Of a stretch of 64,000 nucleotides of DNA, positions 11,650-23,700 are shown one piece after another. Under the pieces are notes generated by a model. The model searched no databases. It was not told where the DNA came from and was given only the letters and a program-made list of their open reading frames with translations. Positions within the stretch are counted from its first letter, which is position 1, and each line of letters opens with the position of its first letter. Source of the DNA: Hermetia illucens (taxonomy: Eukaryota > Arthropoda > Insecta > Diptera > Stratiomyidae); contig NC_051849.1 in NCBI RefSeq assembly GCF_905115235.1, forward strand, positions 41,715,017 to 41,779,016. Direction: 5' to 3'. The position numbers were made by a program, and so were the translations under genes.

Positions 11650-12060
11650 ATCAATCTGATTAGTCGTACATTGCTCATAACTTGAAACCCCTTATGGTAA
11701 ACTCTGTACTTGAGCAATATGCAGGAGGCCAGTTGCCATCATCTTTATAGCTGTCAAGACCTTATTTCTCTATCAGATGTCCGAGTAAGGTATTGTCAGT
11801 ACTCATCTTGGCATTCAGACCATCTTTAGGAAGTCTCTTGTGGACTGCATTCAATTGCTTCTAGGAAATCTCTTTCTCCACTGCATCGAACATCTTTGTT
11901 GGTGCGTAACACTGTACTACATATTGGAATATTATTATTCCGAACTGTAGTTTTGCAACCAGTATTCTGTTCGAAACTGGCTCACAAGTAATGAGGGCGG
12001 TTGCTGTAAATATTAATTCAACGCCGAATTCACCCCTTGGAGTAGAAGTAGAGTCCATCG
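11650..12060 (-). mobile_element. RTE-B LINE endonuclease fragment
   Basis: The minus strand reads REFGVELIFTATALI, then EPVSNRILVAK and QCYAPTKMFDAVEKE, the RTE-type APE endonuclease seen also at 21350-21600 and 36500-36900. It continues in broken frames to about 11700 (LPKDGLNAKM). Confidence 0.65.
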
Positions 12061-13174
12061 CACTTTATTTATCGAAAAATGTTCAGTTTTAAAGCTAGAA
12101 TTTCCACTCAAGATGAAGAAAGTGAACATTGGAGTCCCTTGGTCCCGTTGTGGAGCAGTTTAGACACATTCCAAAAATCAACTCGTGTTCTAGAACGACA
12201 GTCAGGCCATAGTCACCAAGTCCATTCTTATCTGAGGAATGCAGGACTGAGGGCGGGAAGGGAAGCGAGCGATTACTCTTGGGCTCGGAGTTTCTCCGGA
12301 AGCTGGGAACAGAAACTGTCATAAAATAAGAAAGATATTTTGGTAATATGTAGGAGCCCCTATTACCTTGGGCCCATATTTTGATTACTTTGTGTGACAT
12401 TCAAGGGGTATTAATCGGTTTGTTCGATGCAAAAGTTTTGAAAATAAAGGGCATATTGGCAAGGAACGCGAACCTACCACAAATCCAACATCAGTGTCCG
12501 GCAGTCAAATCATGTAAAGTTGTGTAAGGCAGCTTTGTGTTAGCTATGGCAGGCAGCCTGAATGTATACAGCGGCTACGCGCCTCTAAGTCTTATTTTGA
12601 CAGATCTCAAGAAGATGCTTCGACAGCCTCCTCTTCAAAGAACGTGGCTGCTGATGATCATAAAAAATCCAAGAATTCGCAGTTCGTTTTTAGGTTTGAC
12701 ATAGTCAGACGTGATATTAGCTAATAAAAATCGTAAAATTGTAGCGAATTGAAGGAGGCTTTTGAACGCACAGAAGAATATAAATCTTTAGAGATCGGTT
12801 CGCCAAAATTCAGAGCTTATTCTTTTAGCAAAGGGAGGAATACCATCTCATAAAGCCATGCCATAAAAGACTTGAGAGTTAATAGTAGTAATTTCAGGAA
12901 TCAGAGAAAAGCTGTTGGGAAAACAACAGGAAGCAAAACAGTGAAAATGGCGAGGAAAACCATAACAACAAGAGAATGTGGATGCCTTATATTTCATAAA
13001 GGAGGCCCGTGTAATTTTCACCCCAGCCCTGATTTTCTCTCCGCGGCCCTGGAAAACAATGACCATTCATATTATAGCAACTCATCCCCTCTTCTTTCCT
13101 AAACGGTCTTGGGGCCATTTTTGGTGGATGTCGTGGGTCCTGATAATTAGTCTACTTGAATTTTCAGCTAACAT
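12061..13174. other. Intergenic DNA, nothing recognised
   Basis: Spacer upstream of Jheh copy 2. Small frames on both strands (for example 12095-12400 minus) show no family motif. Confidence 0.45.
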
Positions 13175-13252
13175 ATGCATAGATACAACAGTCGTTCACA
13201 AAACTTTTCATACGTGAAGCGTTCAGCCCTTGGTTTCCAACTTATTTTTATC
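13175..13252 (+). mobile_element. ~820-bp repeat, 3'-end fragment upstream of copy 2
   Basis: CACAAAACTTTTCATACGTG, then GGTTTCCAACTT, match the right end of copy B (10805-10853). A similar fragment sits at the equivalent place upstream of Jheh copy 3 (24045-24125). Confidence 0.6.
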
Positions 13253-13295
13253 TAGATGCACGTTTTCAATATGTACTTTAAAGTAGTTAACTCTC

Positions 13296-13753
13296 CAATT
13301 TTATCAGCATTAATCTACATCAGTATATAGAAGTGATTGGCGGCTTACCAAAAAATAATCATACCTAACGATGGAGATAAGAACAATGTTTCCCAATAAT
13401 AACGAGTGTATGCAGCGGCCTGGAAACTGCAGATTCGTACACATAATACCCATATCGCATCACAGTGGCCTGCTCCCCAAATTAAGAATGAAAACTCTAA
13501 ATTATCAGGCTCGGAAAAGCTTCAAACGTGCTTTGCTTGCATTGCATGAGGTTTGAAAATTCAAACTTAAATTTAAAGCGATTCATAAATTTCGATTATT
13601 AAAATGCCGGGTGCCGTATCAACGCTCGTAATTTTTGAATTTTTCCGTGTCACCATGATCGTGCAGTTCCACTTCGAATTGGGAGTCAATAAGTTAGATT
13701 CCCGCGTTGTGTCAAGTTAGTAGTGGATAGTATAGTAGTGGATAAGCTTCGCA
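13296..13753 (+). promoter_or_regulatory. Conserved 5' flank of Jheh copy 2
   Basis: Contains TTATCAGCATTAATC at 13301-13315, a worn version of the TTGAACTT repeat near 13560-13577, the AAAATGCCGGGTGCCGTA block near 13600-13618, and an initiator-like TCAATAAGTTAG at 13686-13697. The promoter appears kept although the gene is broken. Confidence 0.5.
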
Positions 13754-14269
13754 ATGGGGTTCCTACGCCGAGCGACTTTAACAGTATTTGTAGTGTTTGT
13801 TGCATTCTCAATCTACAAGTTCAGGGAATTAACAAAACCAATAGAGGCTCCAACATTAGATCTGGATGAATACTGGGGGCCAGGCAAAAAGTCAGATTAC
13901 AAGGAGAATACAGAAGTGGTGGAATTTAAACCCTCTTTTCCAAATGAGGTAAGTAACATATGACTTGTTTTAAAACTACCATAACTAAACCATTTCAATC
14001 AATTCCAGGCAATCGAAGCTTTAAGGAAGGATTTGAATAAAACAATCGAATTCCAAGCTCCTCTTGAAGGTATTGGATTCGAATATGGATTCAACACAAT
14101 CTACTTGCAAAAGGTCATAAAGTATTGGAGAGATGAGTACCTGCCCTAAAAGGAAAAAACGGGAGGCCTTTTTGCAGAAATGGCCACATTTCACAACGAA
14201 TATTCAAGGGTAAGCAGCAGTTCATACTTAGCTAGATAGTTCACATCCACACAGAGCTTCTAACATTAC

Positions 14270-16990
14270 GTTGTGTTCAATTTCGATGGTGAAGAAAACA
14301 ATGAGCCCAGAAAGATACTTGCTGAAGGTAGTTGCTTTACCATACTTTTTTATTTTTGAATACGTCTTTCTCGCAATGTTTCTTCGATCGTTGCAACTCC
14401 ATATCGATCACGGATATCCTCATTTCCGATGTGATCAAACGTGTCCCGCCACTAGTCCAACGCAACATCTTCGTCTCTATTACCGCAAGACACTGTTCGT
14501 TGTTTTTTATAGTCGGCCAACACTTAGAACCATGAAGAGCGACAGGACGGACGACATTGCGGTAAATTTGAGACGTTTGTTGATACGTCGATCACAAAGG
14601 ATACCAGTTCTGGAAAGCAGCTTCATCCGGCTTCTGTTAATACGTGAAGTAATTTCATAACACAGTTCTCCATTCGCTGATATCATTGACCCGAGATATT
14701 TAGATCGCTCAGGTCACTGCCCCTGGCAGTGATTGTTCTCATATCACGGGGATCGGTTGTCGAGCATTCAGTTTTATTTAGATTCAATCTGAGACCTTGT
14801 TGCATAAGACGATCATTCCATTTTTGGACAAGTTGCTCGAGATCGCTTGAAAAATATCATCTACATAAAGCAGTGTATAGGGCGCTGGACGTTGAATGTC
14901 CCGTATGACGGTGTCCATAACAAGAACAAAGAGGAGTGGTGAGAGTGGTGGTGAATGATGAATACCGACAGAGATACGAAGCGGCTTTGATACACCCGCC
15001 ATAATTCGAACTTTACTTTTCGGATCGTGGTAGAGCAATTGAACCCAGCGCACGAGTTCTTTTCGCACTTAGTGTTGTAGATGAGTTCGTGTGGCACACA
15101 GTCAAACACTTTCTCCAGATCCAGATGCTTTTCACTGTGGTTTTTCATTAGTAACCGCCCAACGTATATTGCGTCAGTAGTTACACAGTTTTTGACAAAT
15201 CCAGCTTGATCCATGGCTTTTTTCAACGATTTCGCGAATAAAGTTGTCAAGAATGGGTTCAAAAATCTTCATGGTATTGGACAGCAAACCGATTGGACGG
15301 TAATTTGAACAATCCGCTGGAATACCTTTCTTTTTCCATATTGGAACAATGGTACTTTCTTGCCAGTCAAATGGCGTTCTTCCCTTCCAGAATAACCCGA
15401 TTCAAGAATTTAATGAGTCACAGTATTGGGTCCCATCTTTCCACTTTCCAGAGCTCAGATGCGATGTTGTCAGGTCCTGCTGCTTTCCTCGATTTCGTTT
15501 GTTTTATTGCTTTCTCGACTTCAGTGGCGCTGACAGTTAAGTCCTTGAGGGTTTATCGTGAGCACCTGTCCTGCGACTTAATCCCACGGTCTTCTTAAGA
15601 CATGAATTGATTTTGTGACCACAAGCAGAGCCCCGCTGAAACAAGCAACAACTGTACCAGTCTATACCAAGTGCATGGCTTAGCATTCATACTGGTGGAT
15701 GCAAGACCTATCTAAATCTCTACCGAACTAAGGAGTACGGCAACCGTGTTGAAATGCAACACCACGCCGAGGCCCGAAGGTCTCTTCTCGCTTGAGCATA
15801 ACCACAACCCCCGTGAAACTCCCGCTAGAGGGCCTACCGCAAATAACCGACCTGTACTCACATACAACGGGAGTTCACCCGAAGTATGAGAGTCCAGGAG
15901 CTATCCCGGTTTCCATGGTACCAGTATACCCCTGGTAAGGTTTCGTGGCCAATTACCACTTCAGATGAGTCCCCGTGCAGACTCGGGTCTGATCGCCCTG
16001 ATTAGGCCTTTGGAGCATTTGCCTACTGCATCACGGCCGGCAAACCAAAGTGAATACAGCGTCTCCCGGTGCCACCACTATGGAGGATCTCCTCGGCCAT
16101 TTGGTTTTGGTTTGGCCGACAGGGTTGCCGCCCCGTCTTCCTCACCGTCACCTCTGAGCACCAGTTGTGCTGATAGGTGTAATTACTCCAAATGTCGACA
16201 ACGCTTGTGAAAGTGGAGAGTGAACAAATTCTTCAATTGAAATTTGCTCGAAATATTCTCGCCATCTGTCCGTCGCGGCTCGACGGTTGGTAAGCAAAGT
16301 ACCGTTCTTGTCATTAACACAACAGAAGTGTTCGATATCCTGTGTACGTTGATTTCGGCATTTGGTAAGTGGAAACAAATCTCTCTCTCTATCCCGCGAT
16401 CGCTTTCTTTGCTTCCTGGTTGGCATTCTTATAAATTTGCCAATTTGCGAACGTTTTATTGTCGAGAAATTTGTGATCGAGGGGTTTCTTTTCAAGGACC
16501 TCCATTTGGATATCGTCATTCCAAAGCCAAGTATCTCGGTTGATGTACCGCTCACCTGGCTTTATGACCCCGAGGGTTGCAGAGACCGCTTTATGGATAG
16601 TGTCTTTAATTTGGTTCCACGATCCTTCCACATTCGTAATGGTTGGTAATCGCAAAAGTGACATAATTACTTCTTTCTTCTCAAAAAACCGTCACACGAC
16701 CCAACCGAGACAATCGTTTAATGAACCATGTATTCGTAAGAACAAGGTCATGGGTGCCTGCAAAAATGGATTATATGCTGGTTACCCTCATTGTGCGCTC
16801 CAAACCCCTTACCCCATGCTACTTGTTACCGTCTGCCCTTTCACCCACATGACCATTAAGATCCCCGCCATGCCTATTAAGTCTAGAAGGCACGGAATAT
16901 CATTGCGTATTCGCGGGGTAGGTACGAGATAGCTAATTGGCCCGTGGCCCTTGTAGTTCATGTATTGGTATGTCGGTGTGACGATGCCAC
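14270..16990 (-). mobile_element. RTE-C LINE in intron 2 of Jheh copy 2
   Basis: Reading leftwards from 16990: endonuclease pieces (YQYMNYKGHG, GTHDLVL-type region), the linker (WNQIKDTIHKAVSATLG; CCVNDKNGTLLTNRRAATDR), then reverse transcriptase (AGPDNIASELWK, GFVKNCVTTDAI, EKVFDCVPHELI, ELVRWVQLLYHDPKSKVR, YTLLYVDD) down to the thumb near 14300. Several frameshifts and stops. A 629-bp foreign insertion interrupts it at 15534-16162. A second copy of the family starts at 62810. Confidence 0.85.
15534..16162 (-). mobile_element. Unclassified 629-bp insertion with target duplication
   Basis: It splits RTE-C between codons that are contiguous in the relative near 63160 (..TTEVE..). The flanks AGTGGCGCTGA (15523-15533) and AGTTGTGCTGA (16163-16173) form an 11-bp target duplication with two mismatches. 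The insert is GC-richer than its surroundings, has no long frame and no A-tail. It may be part of an I/Loa-like LINE UTR or a long SINE; I do not recognise it. Confidence 0.6.
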
Positions 16991-17269
16991 ATATATGGAA
17001 GGAGAAGGAGTGTTTGGGTTATCCCTCTGTTGCTATCGCTTCCATTGAACGTATTTCTTTTCATTCAACGATTACTTCATATTTATCTTTCTTCGTCTTT
17101 ATATTCATCTAACTCAACAAGTTTACTTTATGTGGGGATTTCGTGCTTAATGAGATTTGCCATATTCAAAGGCAATTAAGCGCCCACTTCTTTTCTTTTT
17201 CTCTTGGTGCGCTAGTGAAAGTCATGGGCGTTTAGCGATAGTTGGCTTCTCTGCATCCGAGTCTTAACG

Positions 17270-17830
17270 AGAGGTTTGACGAATTCGCTTAAGTTGACCT
17301 TTCCAATGTTTCATATACATTCCAAAGTGAGCCAAGGTGAAAGAAAATGTCCCAAAGGTAATGCTGTCATTTTTATTCGATTATCGTACTGTTTTAAGAT
17401 GTTTCCACTGGACCAAACTGTCAACATGGAATACCATTTGAGTGCTATGCTTGGTTTGTGTGAAGCTATTTTCAAGAAGCGGTTGAATTTATAGAGAGAC
17501 AATGCGGAGTTTTTGCATCAGGATAATGCGTCGACTCACACGGGTTTGATTCTAGGACTGAGACTGTGTCCCGATTTATGCTTTCCTAAATTAACAAATG
17601 TGTATCACTTAACTTGATGCTGGCCATATCTGGGTGATCTTGCTTTAATGCCCTTTCCACACTTTTTCTTCTGAACTAGAAGTATTAAAGGAGTATTACG
17701 ATTTTCACGTCCAAAGTGCTTCCCCACAGAAGTAGGCCTAGAAAGAAGTCAGGGAAATGGAATTATCTCCCGCCCCTGGCTTAAAATTTTTGCGGGAACG
17801 TCGAATAGAGACTTTATTGAAATAAATGAA
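17270..17830 (+). mobile_element. Degraded mariner transposase
   Basis: Broken frames read KVMLSFLFDYRTVL (first catalytic Asp), FPLDQTVNMEYHLSAM, FLHQDNASTHTG (second Asp) and PYLGDLALM..PHFFF (third Asp block, altered). This order is that of mariner-family DD(34)D transposases. There are frameshifts between the first and second blocks and a TGA after PHFFF. Lies in intron 2 of Jheh copy 2. Terminal inverted repeats were not found. Confidence 0.75.
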
Positions 17831-18828
17831 TAGTAAGTGGACTCTCGTAATTTTCATCCCAATTGCGATTTCTTCTCTATGGAGTGGTGATGAAATTTAA
17901 TATGTCTGTGCAACGTCAGCTACCAATTCCCCGAGGATTGTTACCTTAAAATAATCAACCTTTGCACAACATCTGAGAGCGTTTTTCGAGTCCACTGATA
18001 TTTAACTGAGGGCAAACTACTGCTTTATCTTCCAAGATGCATCCGAACCGATTTGTTTCAAAATCGCTAGAGTGTCAAGAACAAAAAACGAAATCGACCT
18101 TAAGAGCCGACTGGTATCCTTTAATGAAGTTTTAAGCAGTTTTTTTTCATGGTAGATTAGGACATTTCGCACAATAAGGTATATATGTTTGATTATTCAA
18201 AAAAATATTATAGAAATTGTAGTTTTATGGTGGTGGCATGGCTGCCCCACACATTCTGCGATTCTACCTGTTTTAGCTAATTTCCCAGAAGCGGGAAATG
18301 TTACAAAGAATTATAACCCGAAAGAAGGTAAATATCAAGGTTTGTTATAGTATGCGAAAACGTAGTGATGTTACCTTTCAATTAAAAAAAGAACACGTTC
18401 CCCAGTTAAGTTTAATCCACCCCGCAATCTAAGGAAGGATTGCTTGAAGCTTGTTAGGGAAAAAAATTCAAGGCAGAAGACAAGTTCAGAATCAAACAAT
18501 TGCACAGGTTAGTCAATAAATTTACTAACTTGGAAAAGTACTAACATACAAGGTACTCAGAGAGTGCAGTCTAAGATACTGAAACAATTATTTCCGCGTC
18601 GTGGTCAATTAGAAACCTTTGTATTTATTGTGGGTTGAAAATTTAACCTACAAAAAACTAGATTAAACCGCTGAAGTGGACATATTCTGAAAAAATTGTA
18701 ACACATCCGAATAGCGTAGGCAATAATATTCCTTTAAAAACTTGTACATTTATAATTTTTAGATTGCAAAATCTCCTTAAAGATTTTAGGGTAAAATATT
18801 TCAACTACAAGAATTATTTATTTTTCAG
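17831..18828. other. Intronic DNA, nothing recognised
   Basis: Remainder of intron 2 of Jheh copy 2 up to the acceptor TTTTTCAG at 18821-18828. AT-rich, no coding signal. Confidence 0.5.
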
Positions 18829-19854
18829 GTTGCGCATCCATTATATTCACACCCGGTATGCTGAACCACCAAAAGGAAAGAAAGTATTTCCAGTTCTGCT
18901 TCTCCATGGTTGGCCTGGTTCCGTACGAGAATTCTACGATGTGATACCGCTACTAGTAGACAACGCCGAAAGCGAATATGCATTTGAAGTTGTCGTCCCT
19001 AGTTTACCGGGATATGGTTGGTCACAGGGTTCGGCTAAGCCAGGGCTTGGCACAATTGAAACCGCTGTCATATTCCGCAACCTAATGTTCCGTTTAGGTT
19101 ACAAGAAATTTTTCGTTCAAGGAGGTGACTGGGGATCATTGATTGGATCACATATCATAACACTGTTTCCAGAGGCGGTTTTAGGGTACCATTCCAATCT
19201 GTGCGGAGCTAGTAGATTACTTTCAACGATAAAAAAGATCATTGCTAGCTACTATCCAAAACCTTTCGTTCCGGAGGGATATGAGGATTTCTTCTTCCCA
19301 CAATCGGAAAAGATTAAGTTTCTATTTGAAGAAAGTGGATATATGCATATCCAAGCTACAAAGCCAGATACAATTGGAACTGTCCTATCGAATAATCCCG
19401 TCGGCTTAGCTGCTTATATTTTGGAAAAATTTTCGACATGGACAAACAAAGATTACAGAAAACTGAGTGATGGAGGTTTGGAGAAAAAGTTCACTCTGGA
19501 CGCCTTGCTGGATAACATTATGATCTACTACTTGACTAACTCAATCACAACATCCCAACGACTATATTCAGAAAACTTCAATGTGCGATCTCTTGCGCTT
19601 CAACTAGATCGTGTTCAAACCGACGTTCCAACAGGATGTGCCCGATTCAAACATGATATCGCTCATGAATTGGACTGGTCTCTCAAGGATAAGTTTGCAA
19701 TCTTATCCATAGTACCTATCATAAGGACGGCGGTCACTTTGCTGCTTTTGAATTACCTAAAGTATTCTATAAAGATTTTATTGCATTTGTGGAGAAAGTT
19801 GTTAAATTAAATAATTTGTAAGTTTTCGGATGTGCTGGTTATTGTTTAGTAAAC

Positions 19855-19860
19855 AATAAA
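19855..19860 (+). terminator. Poly(A) signal of Jheh copy 2
   Basis: AATAAA 34 bp after the ancestral stop, in the same context as in copy 1. Confidence 0.65.
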
Positions 19861-20029
19861 TGGGCTTGTTTTGTTATTCCCGTATTTTTTTTCACGTGAA
19901 AGAATATTGCGTCCTGGGTTTTAAAAGTAACATTGTAGGTAATAATATAGATGGCTAATCGTTATTGCAGGATTTATATATATATCTACATACATAGCTG
20001 GTTGCTAATTACCCCTTTATGGGGTATAG

Positions 20030-21880
20030 TACGTCAACCACACTTAAGCGGCATCCTTCACGTTTCGCTTCAACTTGCTTAGGAATTCCTGAGACGCACG
20101 AACTCTTCTGCTACTTTTCTGCGCCGGGTGCTCTTGGGGCGACCCACTCGTCGATCTTGGGACAGTGGGTTCCACTGCATGGCGTGGAAAGCAATGCATG
20201 GCAGTCTCAACTTGATCTTGGTGTTGAGATATCTACATTCCTAGATTTCAGACAAGATAGAGAAAGCGGATCTACCGTTGTTAATGCGTCGGGTGACATC
20301 CAGTTCGAACCACCAATGGTAAAAGCCATGCTTTCAACATCATCATCATCAACGGCGCAACAACCGGTATCCGGTCTAGGCCTGCCTTAATAAGGAACTC
20401 CAGATATACCGGTTTCGCGCCGAGCTCTACCAATTCGATATCGCTAAAAGCTGTCTGGCGTCCTGACCTATGCCATCTCTGGCTCGATCTCAAGCAGGGT
20501 CTGCCTCGTCTTCATTTTCTACCGCGGATACTGCCCTTATAGACTTTCTGGGCTGGATCATACTGATCCATACAGATAAAGTGACCCGCCCACCGTAACC
20601 TATTGAGCCGGATTTTATCCACAACCTGACGGTCATGGTATCGCTCCAACATAGATATACAAATTAATCGACGTTTTCAATGCTCTCCCCATTAATGCAG
20701 ATAGGGAGAATTCAATGACCCGTCAGACCGAGAAACTTGGCTTTGTTGATGTTTATCTTCAGTCCAAATCTACTTGCCTTCCTTTTCAAATCCAGAGCCA
20801 TTTGGTCAATGTCTATGACTCGGTGGGAGAACAAACAGATGTCATCAGCGTAGTTGAGTGTTTGAGGAAAGATGCCATAGTTCATTTAACTCCCCCACGT
20901 CCTCCAGACAAGGCAACAATAAGAACATCACCAATAACAAGAAGAAATAGTATCGGTCTGAAGATGTATCCCTGTATTACCACGATGCAACACGTGACAT
21001 TTTGTGACATCGTCTGTCGCTCTGATACTAACTGATAGTTTTTCCGAAATGGCCTTCCAGCGTAGAGCACGCCAGATACACTCACTGTTCACGCTATCGC
21101 AGGCCTTTTCGAAATTGATGAAAAGCAGATGAAGCGAGGATCTAAAGTCCGTACACTGTTCCAAGATGGTGCGTAGGATTTTAATGTGGTCAATGGCGAG
21201 AACCCAGAGCGGAAACCAGCCTGCTCGCTGTCAATGAAGCCTTCAACATGTTTTTGATGCGTTCCACGATTATTTTAGCTGTTATCTTTGCGAGAGCAGG
21301 GAGCACTCACACTCAAAGCGGGTGCCTTTTTTTGGAATCTTGACGACTAATTCCTTCCCTCACTCATCAGGAAAACTCTCAGATTTCCAAGATCTTTTTC
21401 GAGGTCGACGTCAGGGCCTTTCTTGTTACGCACATCTGAAGTGTTTGTTGGTGCATAGCATTGTACAATTGGGGTGGTCCTTAACCTAGTCCGGAATCTT
21501 GTATTTAGAAGTCTGTCAGAGACTGGCTCCGAGGCTAAGAAAACGGTAACAGTTAAAACAATAGGACACCGAATTCGCGTTTGCAACCACTTGGCTTTCT
21601 AGAATACAAAAGCACGTTGCCGCAAGAGTGGGAGGAGTACTCCCCAGAGTCCCATCTTCTTACTTCGCTTAGGCCTTGAATGTCCAGCCAATATCGTTGG
21701 AATTCTCACTCGAATTAGAGAAACCGAGTATTCAGGGGCCCTTCATACCGTTGTCGGAAAGGATGCGCGTATTCCAGAAATTAATCGTAGTCCGTTCTCG
21801 ATAGCCAAAGGTCTTTGGCGTGAGGTCAGTCCCTATCCGAGGGGTTGTTGATGTTTCCGTAGGAGATAAGTAGATTTAAG
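20030..21880 (-). mobile_element. RTE-B LINE (minus), with a nested RTE-A 3' end
   Basis: From 21880 leftwards: 5' DNA shared with 36500 and 48620 (CCTCGGATAGGGACTG), endonuclease (SGEYSSHSCGNVLLYS, EPVSDRLL, VQCYAPTN), and reverse transcriptase (AGFRSG, LLFINFEKACDSVNSECIWRALRW, CHVLHRGN). At about 20650 the reading NGESIENVD..FVYL is interrupted by an RTE-A 3' end, then resumes at 20335 (ELDVTRRINNGRSAFS). A head-to-head copy starts at 21884. Confidence 0.75.
20336..20650 (-). mobile_element. RTE-A LINE 3' end nested in RTE-B
   Basis: Minus-strand reading VDKIRLNRLRWAGHFI, then RRGRPCLRSS, ends in CGGTTGTTGCGCCGTTGATG and a GAT run at 20336-20352. It is 5'-truncated. The flanks share ATGTTGGAG / ATGTTGAAA, a possible short target duplication. 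Confidence 0.75.
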
Positions 21881-21883
21881 AGT

Positions 21884-23700
21884 TCTTCCTTGGATGTGCG
21901 TAATAAATGAGGTGCTGATATTGGAGGCGCTGACATCGGTCTCGAAAGGGATCACCATCTGATGGTCATTTATGTTCGCTTTTGTGTTGCGCCACTTCTA
22001 GGTTGGAGAGCTGCAACTCCCCGAGTTCACGATATGCCGCTTATATGATCCAGTTTTCGTAGATACATTAAATAACCCGACTGAGAATATCAAAGAATAT
22101 CAAAAGTGCTCTTTTTTCGGGTGCCAAGTACCTATGGAGTGCCATAAGATCTGGCGGGCTACGGAATCGTGGAAGGGATTGCAAGCTCTATTGACCGCTG
22201 CGATGGATGACGGTTGTGACACGCTTGAATTCCGATACGATGGGAAATTCCGGGAAGTTAGTAGTGTACGTCATGGCGAAAGGGAATTTGCTATTGCGTT
22301 GGTTAGGGGAACATATCCAGTGAATCATAGAAGAACTTGCATGTAGTCGCAAATCTTTTAATGGTTCTGTGAAGGATGGCAGTCTCCCTGCAGATTTATT
22401 GCTGCACCAGGGAATACGGGAGTTTTCCCAGAGAGTGAGAAGAGGGGATGATTGAAATGGTTCCAAGGAATTCCACCCGTTTTGAGTGTAGCAATGGAAT
22501 ATCGTCTCAAAGATGGTTTAAATAACCATAGAATGCATGTCGAACATGTCGAAGGCTTGATCGTCAAAAAGCAGACTAGTTTCCGCTCGCTATCCTCTTG
22601 CATTGACAATATCAACTCCCTATAGACCATTTTGGAACAGTGCGCGGAGTTTAAATCTTCACATCACCTGTTCTTCATTGATTTCGAGAAGATTTTCGAC
22701 ACCGTTAAGAGCGGGTGTATCTGGTGTGATTTATGCAGGAGGACCATTTCGGAACAGTTATTATCAGAGCGACAGATGATGGCGCAAAATATTATGCGCT
22801 CTATCGAGGCAAAATTTCAGGTTATTTTGATATCCACAGCGGAGTTTGCAAGGGTTGGATCTTGTCACCGATATTATTTTTTCTTGTTATTGGCGAGGTT
22901 CTTCATGCTTGTCCGGAGGATGTACAGAAGTTCAATGGATAATGACGTCTTTCTTCAAACACTTGGCCAAATGACTCCAGAGTTGGGAAGAGACGTAAGT
23001 AGAGTTGGACTTAAAATAAACACTATCACAGCATCAAAATCAAATTGACAGTGTTCTTGCTAGTGCCCTTTCTGTGTTGCTATATGGAAGTACCACCTTG
23101 AAAGTGATCTCCATTGTTACTCAAAAACTCCAGGCCTGATACTATTACAAACGAAGAATTTGGTCAGCCTATGATCCATACGAGTGTCCGGATAGCTGAG
23201 TGGTTAGAGCACAAGGCTGTCGTACGGAAGGTCGCGGTTCAAACCTCGCTGGCGGCAGTGGGATTTGTATCGTGATTTGGTGTCGGATACCAGTCGACTC
23301 AGCTGTGAATGAGTACCTGAGTCAAATCAGGGTAATAATCTCGGGCGAGCGCAATGCTGACCACATTGCCTCCTACAGTCTACTGTAGTGTACCGTTACG
23401 GTCTTGAATGAAGTGCTCTAACACACTTCAAGGCCCTGATCCAATATGGATTGTTGTGCCAACGATTATTATTATTATGATCCATACGTGTTTTGATTGG
23501 AAGGCGAAAGTGGCAGTGGTCATATATTAAAGAGGGGCGACAATTACTTTGCTGACTATGCCATGCACTCTTCCAAGATAGAGGACGATTGGGTCGCCAA
23601 AGAGCACTTGGCACAGAACAGTAGCGAAATAGTGTAGAGGAAGTTCAAACGGATTATACCCCAGGGGTAAATGGCAACCATATATATTGAATTGAGAAAA
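21884..23700 (+). mobile_element. RTE-B LINE (plus), interrupted by a SINE
   Basis: Endonuclease end (ERDHHLMVIYVRF), palm (SSHHLFFIDFEKIFDTVKSGCIW, YALYRGKISGYFD, GWILSPILFFLVIGEVLHAC), then a C-terminal tail split by the SINE at 23183-23475 and continuing with RRKWQW and KIEDDWVAKEHLAQNSSEIV. Several frameshifts. Confidence 0.7.
23183..23475 (+). mobile_element. tRNA-derived SINE, copy 1
   Basis: Pol III box A TAGCTGAGTGG at 23193-23203 and box B GGTTCAAACCT at 23236-23246 define a tRNA-like head. The body ends TTGTTGTGCCAACG plus ATT repeats. Flanked by the perfect 13-bp target duplication TATGATCCATACG (23170-23182 and 23476-23488). Sister copies: 49227-49485 (-), 51634-51940, 57037-57329 and a head fragment at 30391. 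Confidence 0.92.

Larger units (their letters stand above)
13754..19821 (+). pseudogene. Jheh copy 2, frameshifted epoxide hydrolase
   Basis: Exons 13754-13948, 14009-14209 and 18829-19821 align end to end with the intact copies and keep their splice sites. Exon 2 is 201 rather than 200 bp: an extra C in CTGCCCTAA near 14143-14148 brings an immediate stop. Exon 3 is 993 rather than 994 bp: one A is missing in GCAATCTTATCC near 19697, so the catalytic His region is read out of frame. Before that point exon 3 is open and retains HGWPG, GGDWGS and both tyrosine motifs. Intron 2 (14210-18828) holds an RTE-C LINE and a mariner remnant. A sequencing error at one site is possible; two independent errors are less likely. 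Confidence 0.88.

Noticed and set aside
16244-16932. Plus-strand frames over the RTE-C element
   Set aside because: Antisense to recognisable endonuclease and linker reading on the minus strand.
23183-23256. Possible tRNA gene (box A and box B present)
   Set aside because: The sequence is repeated in the window with the same ~290-bp body, ATT tail and target duplications, and no closing acceptor stem is visible. It is a SINE head.
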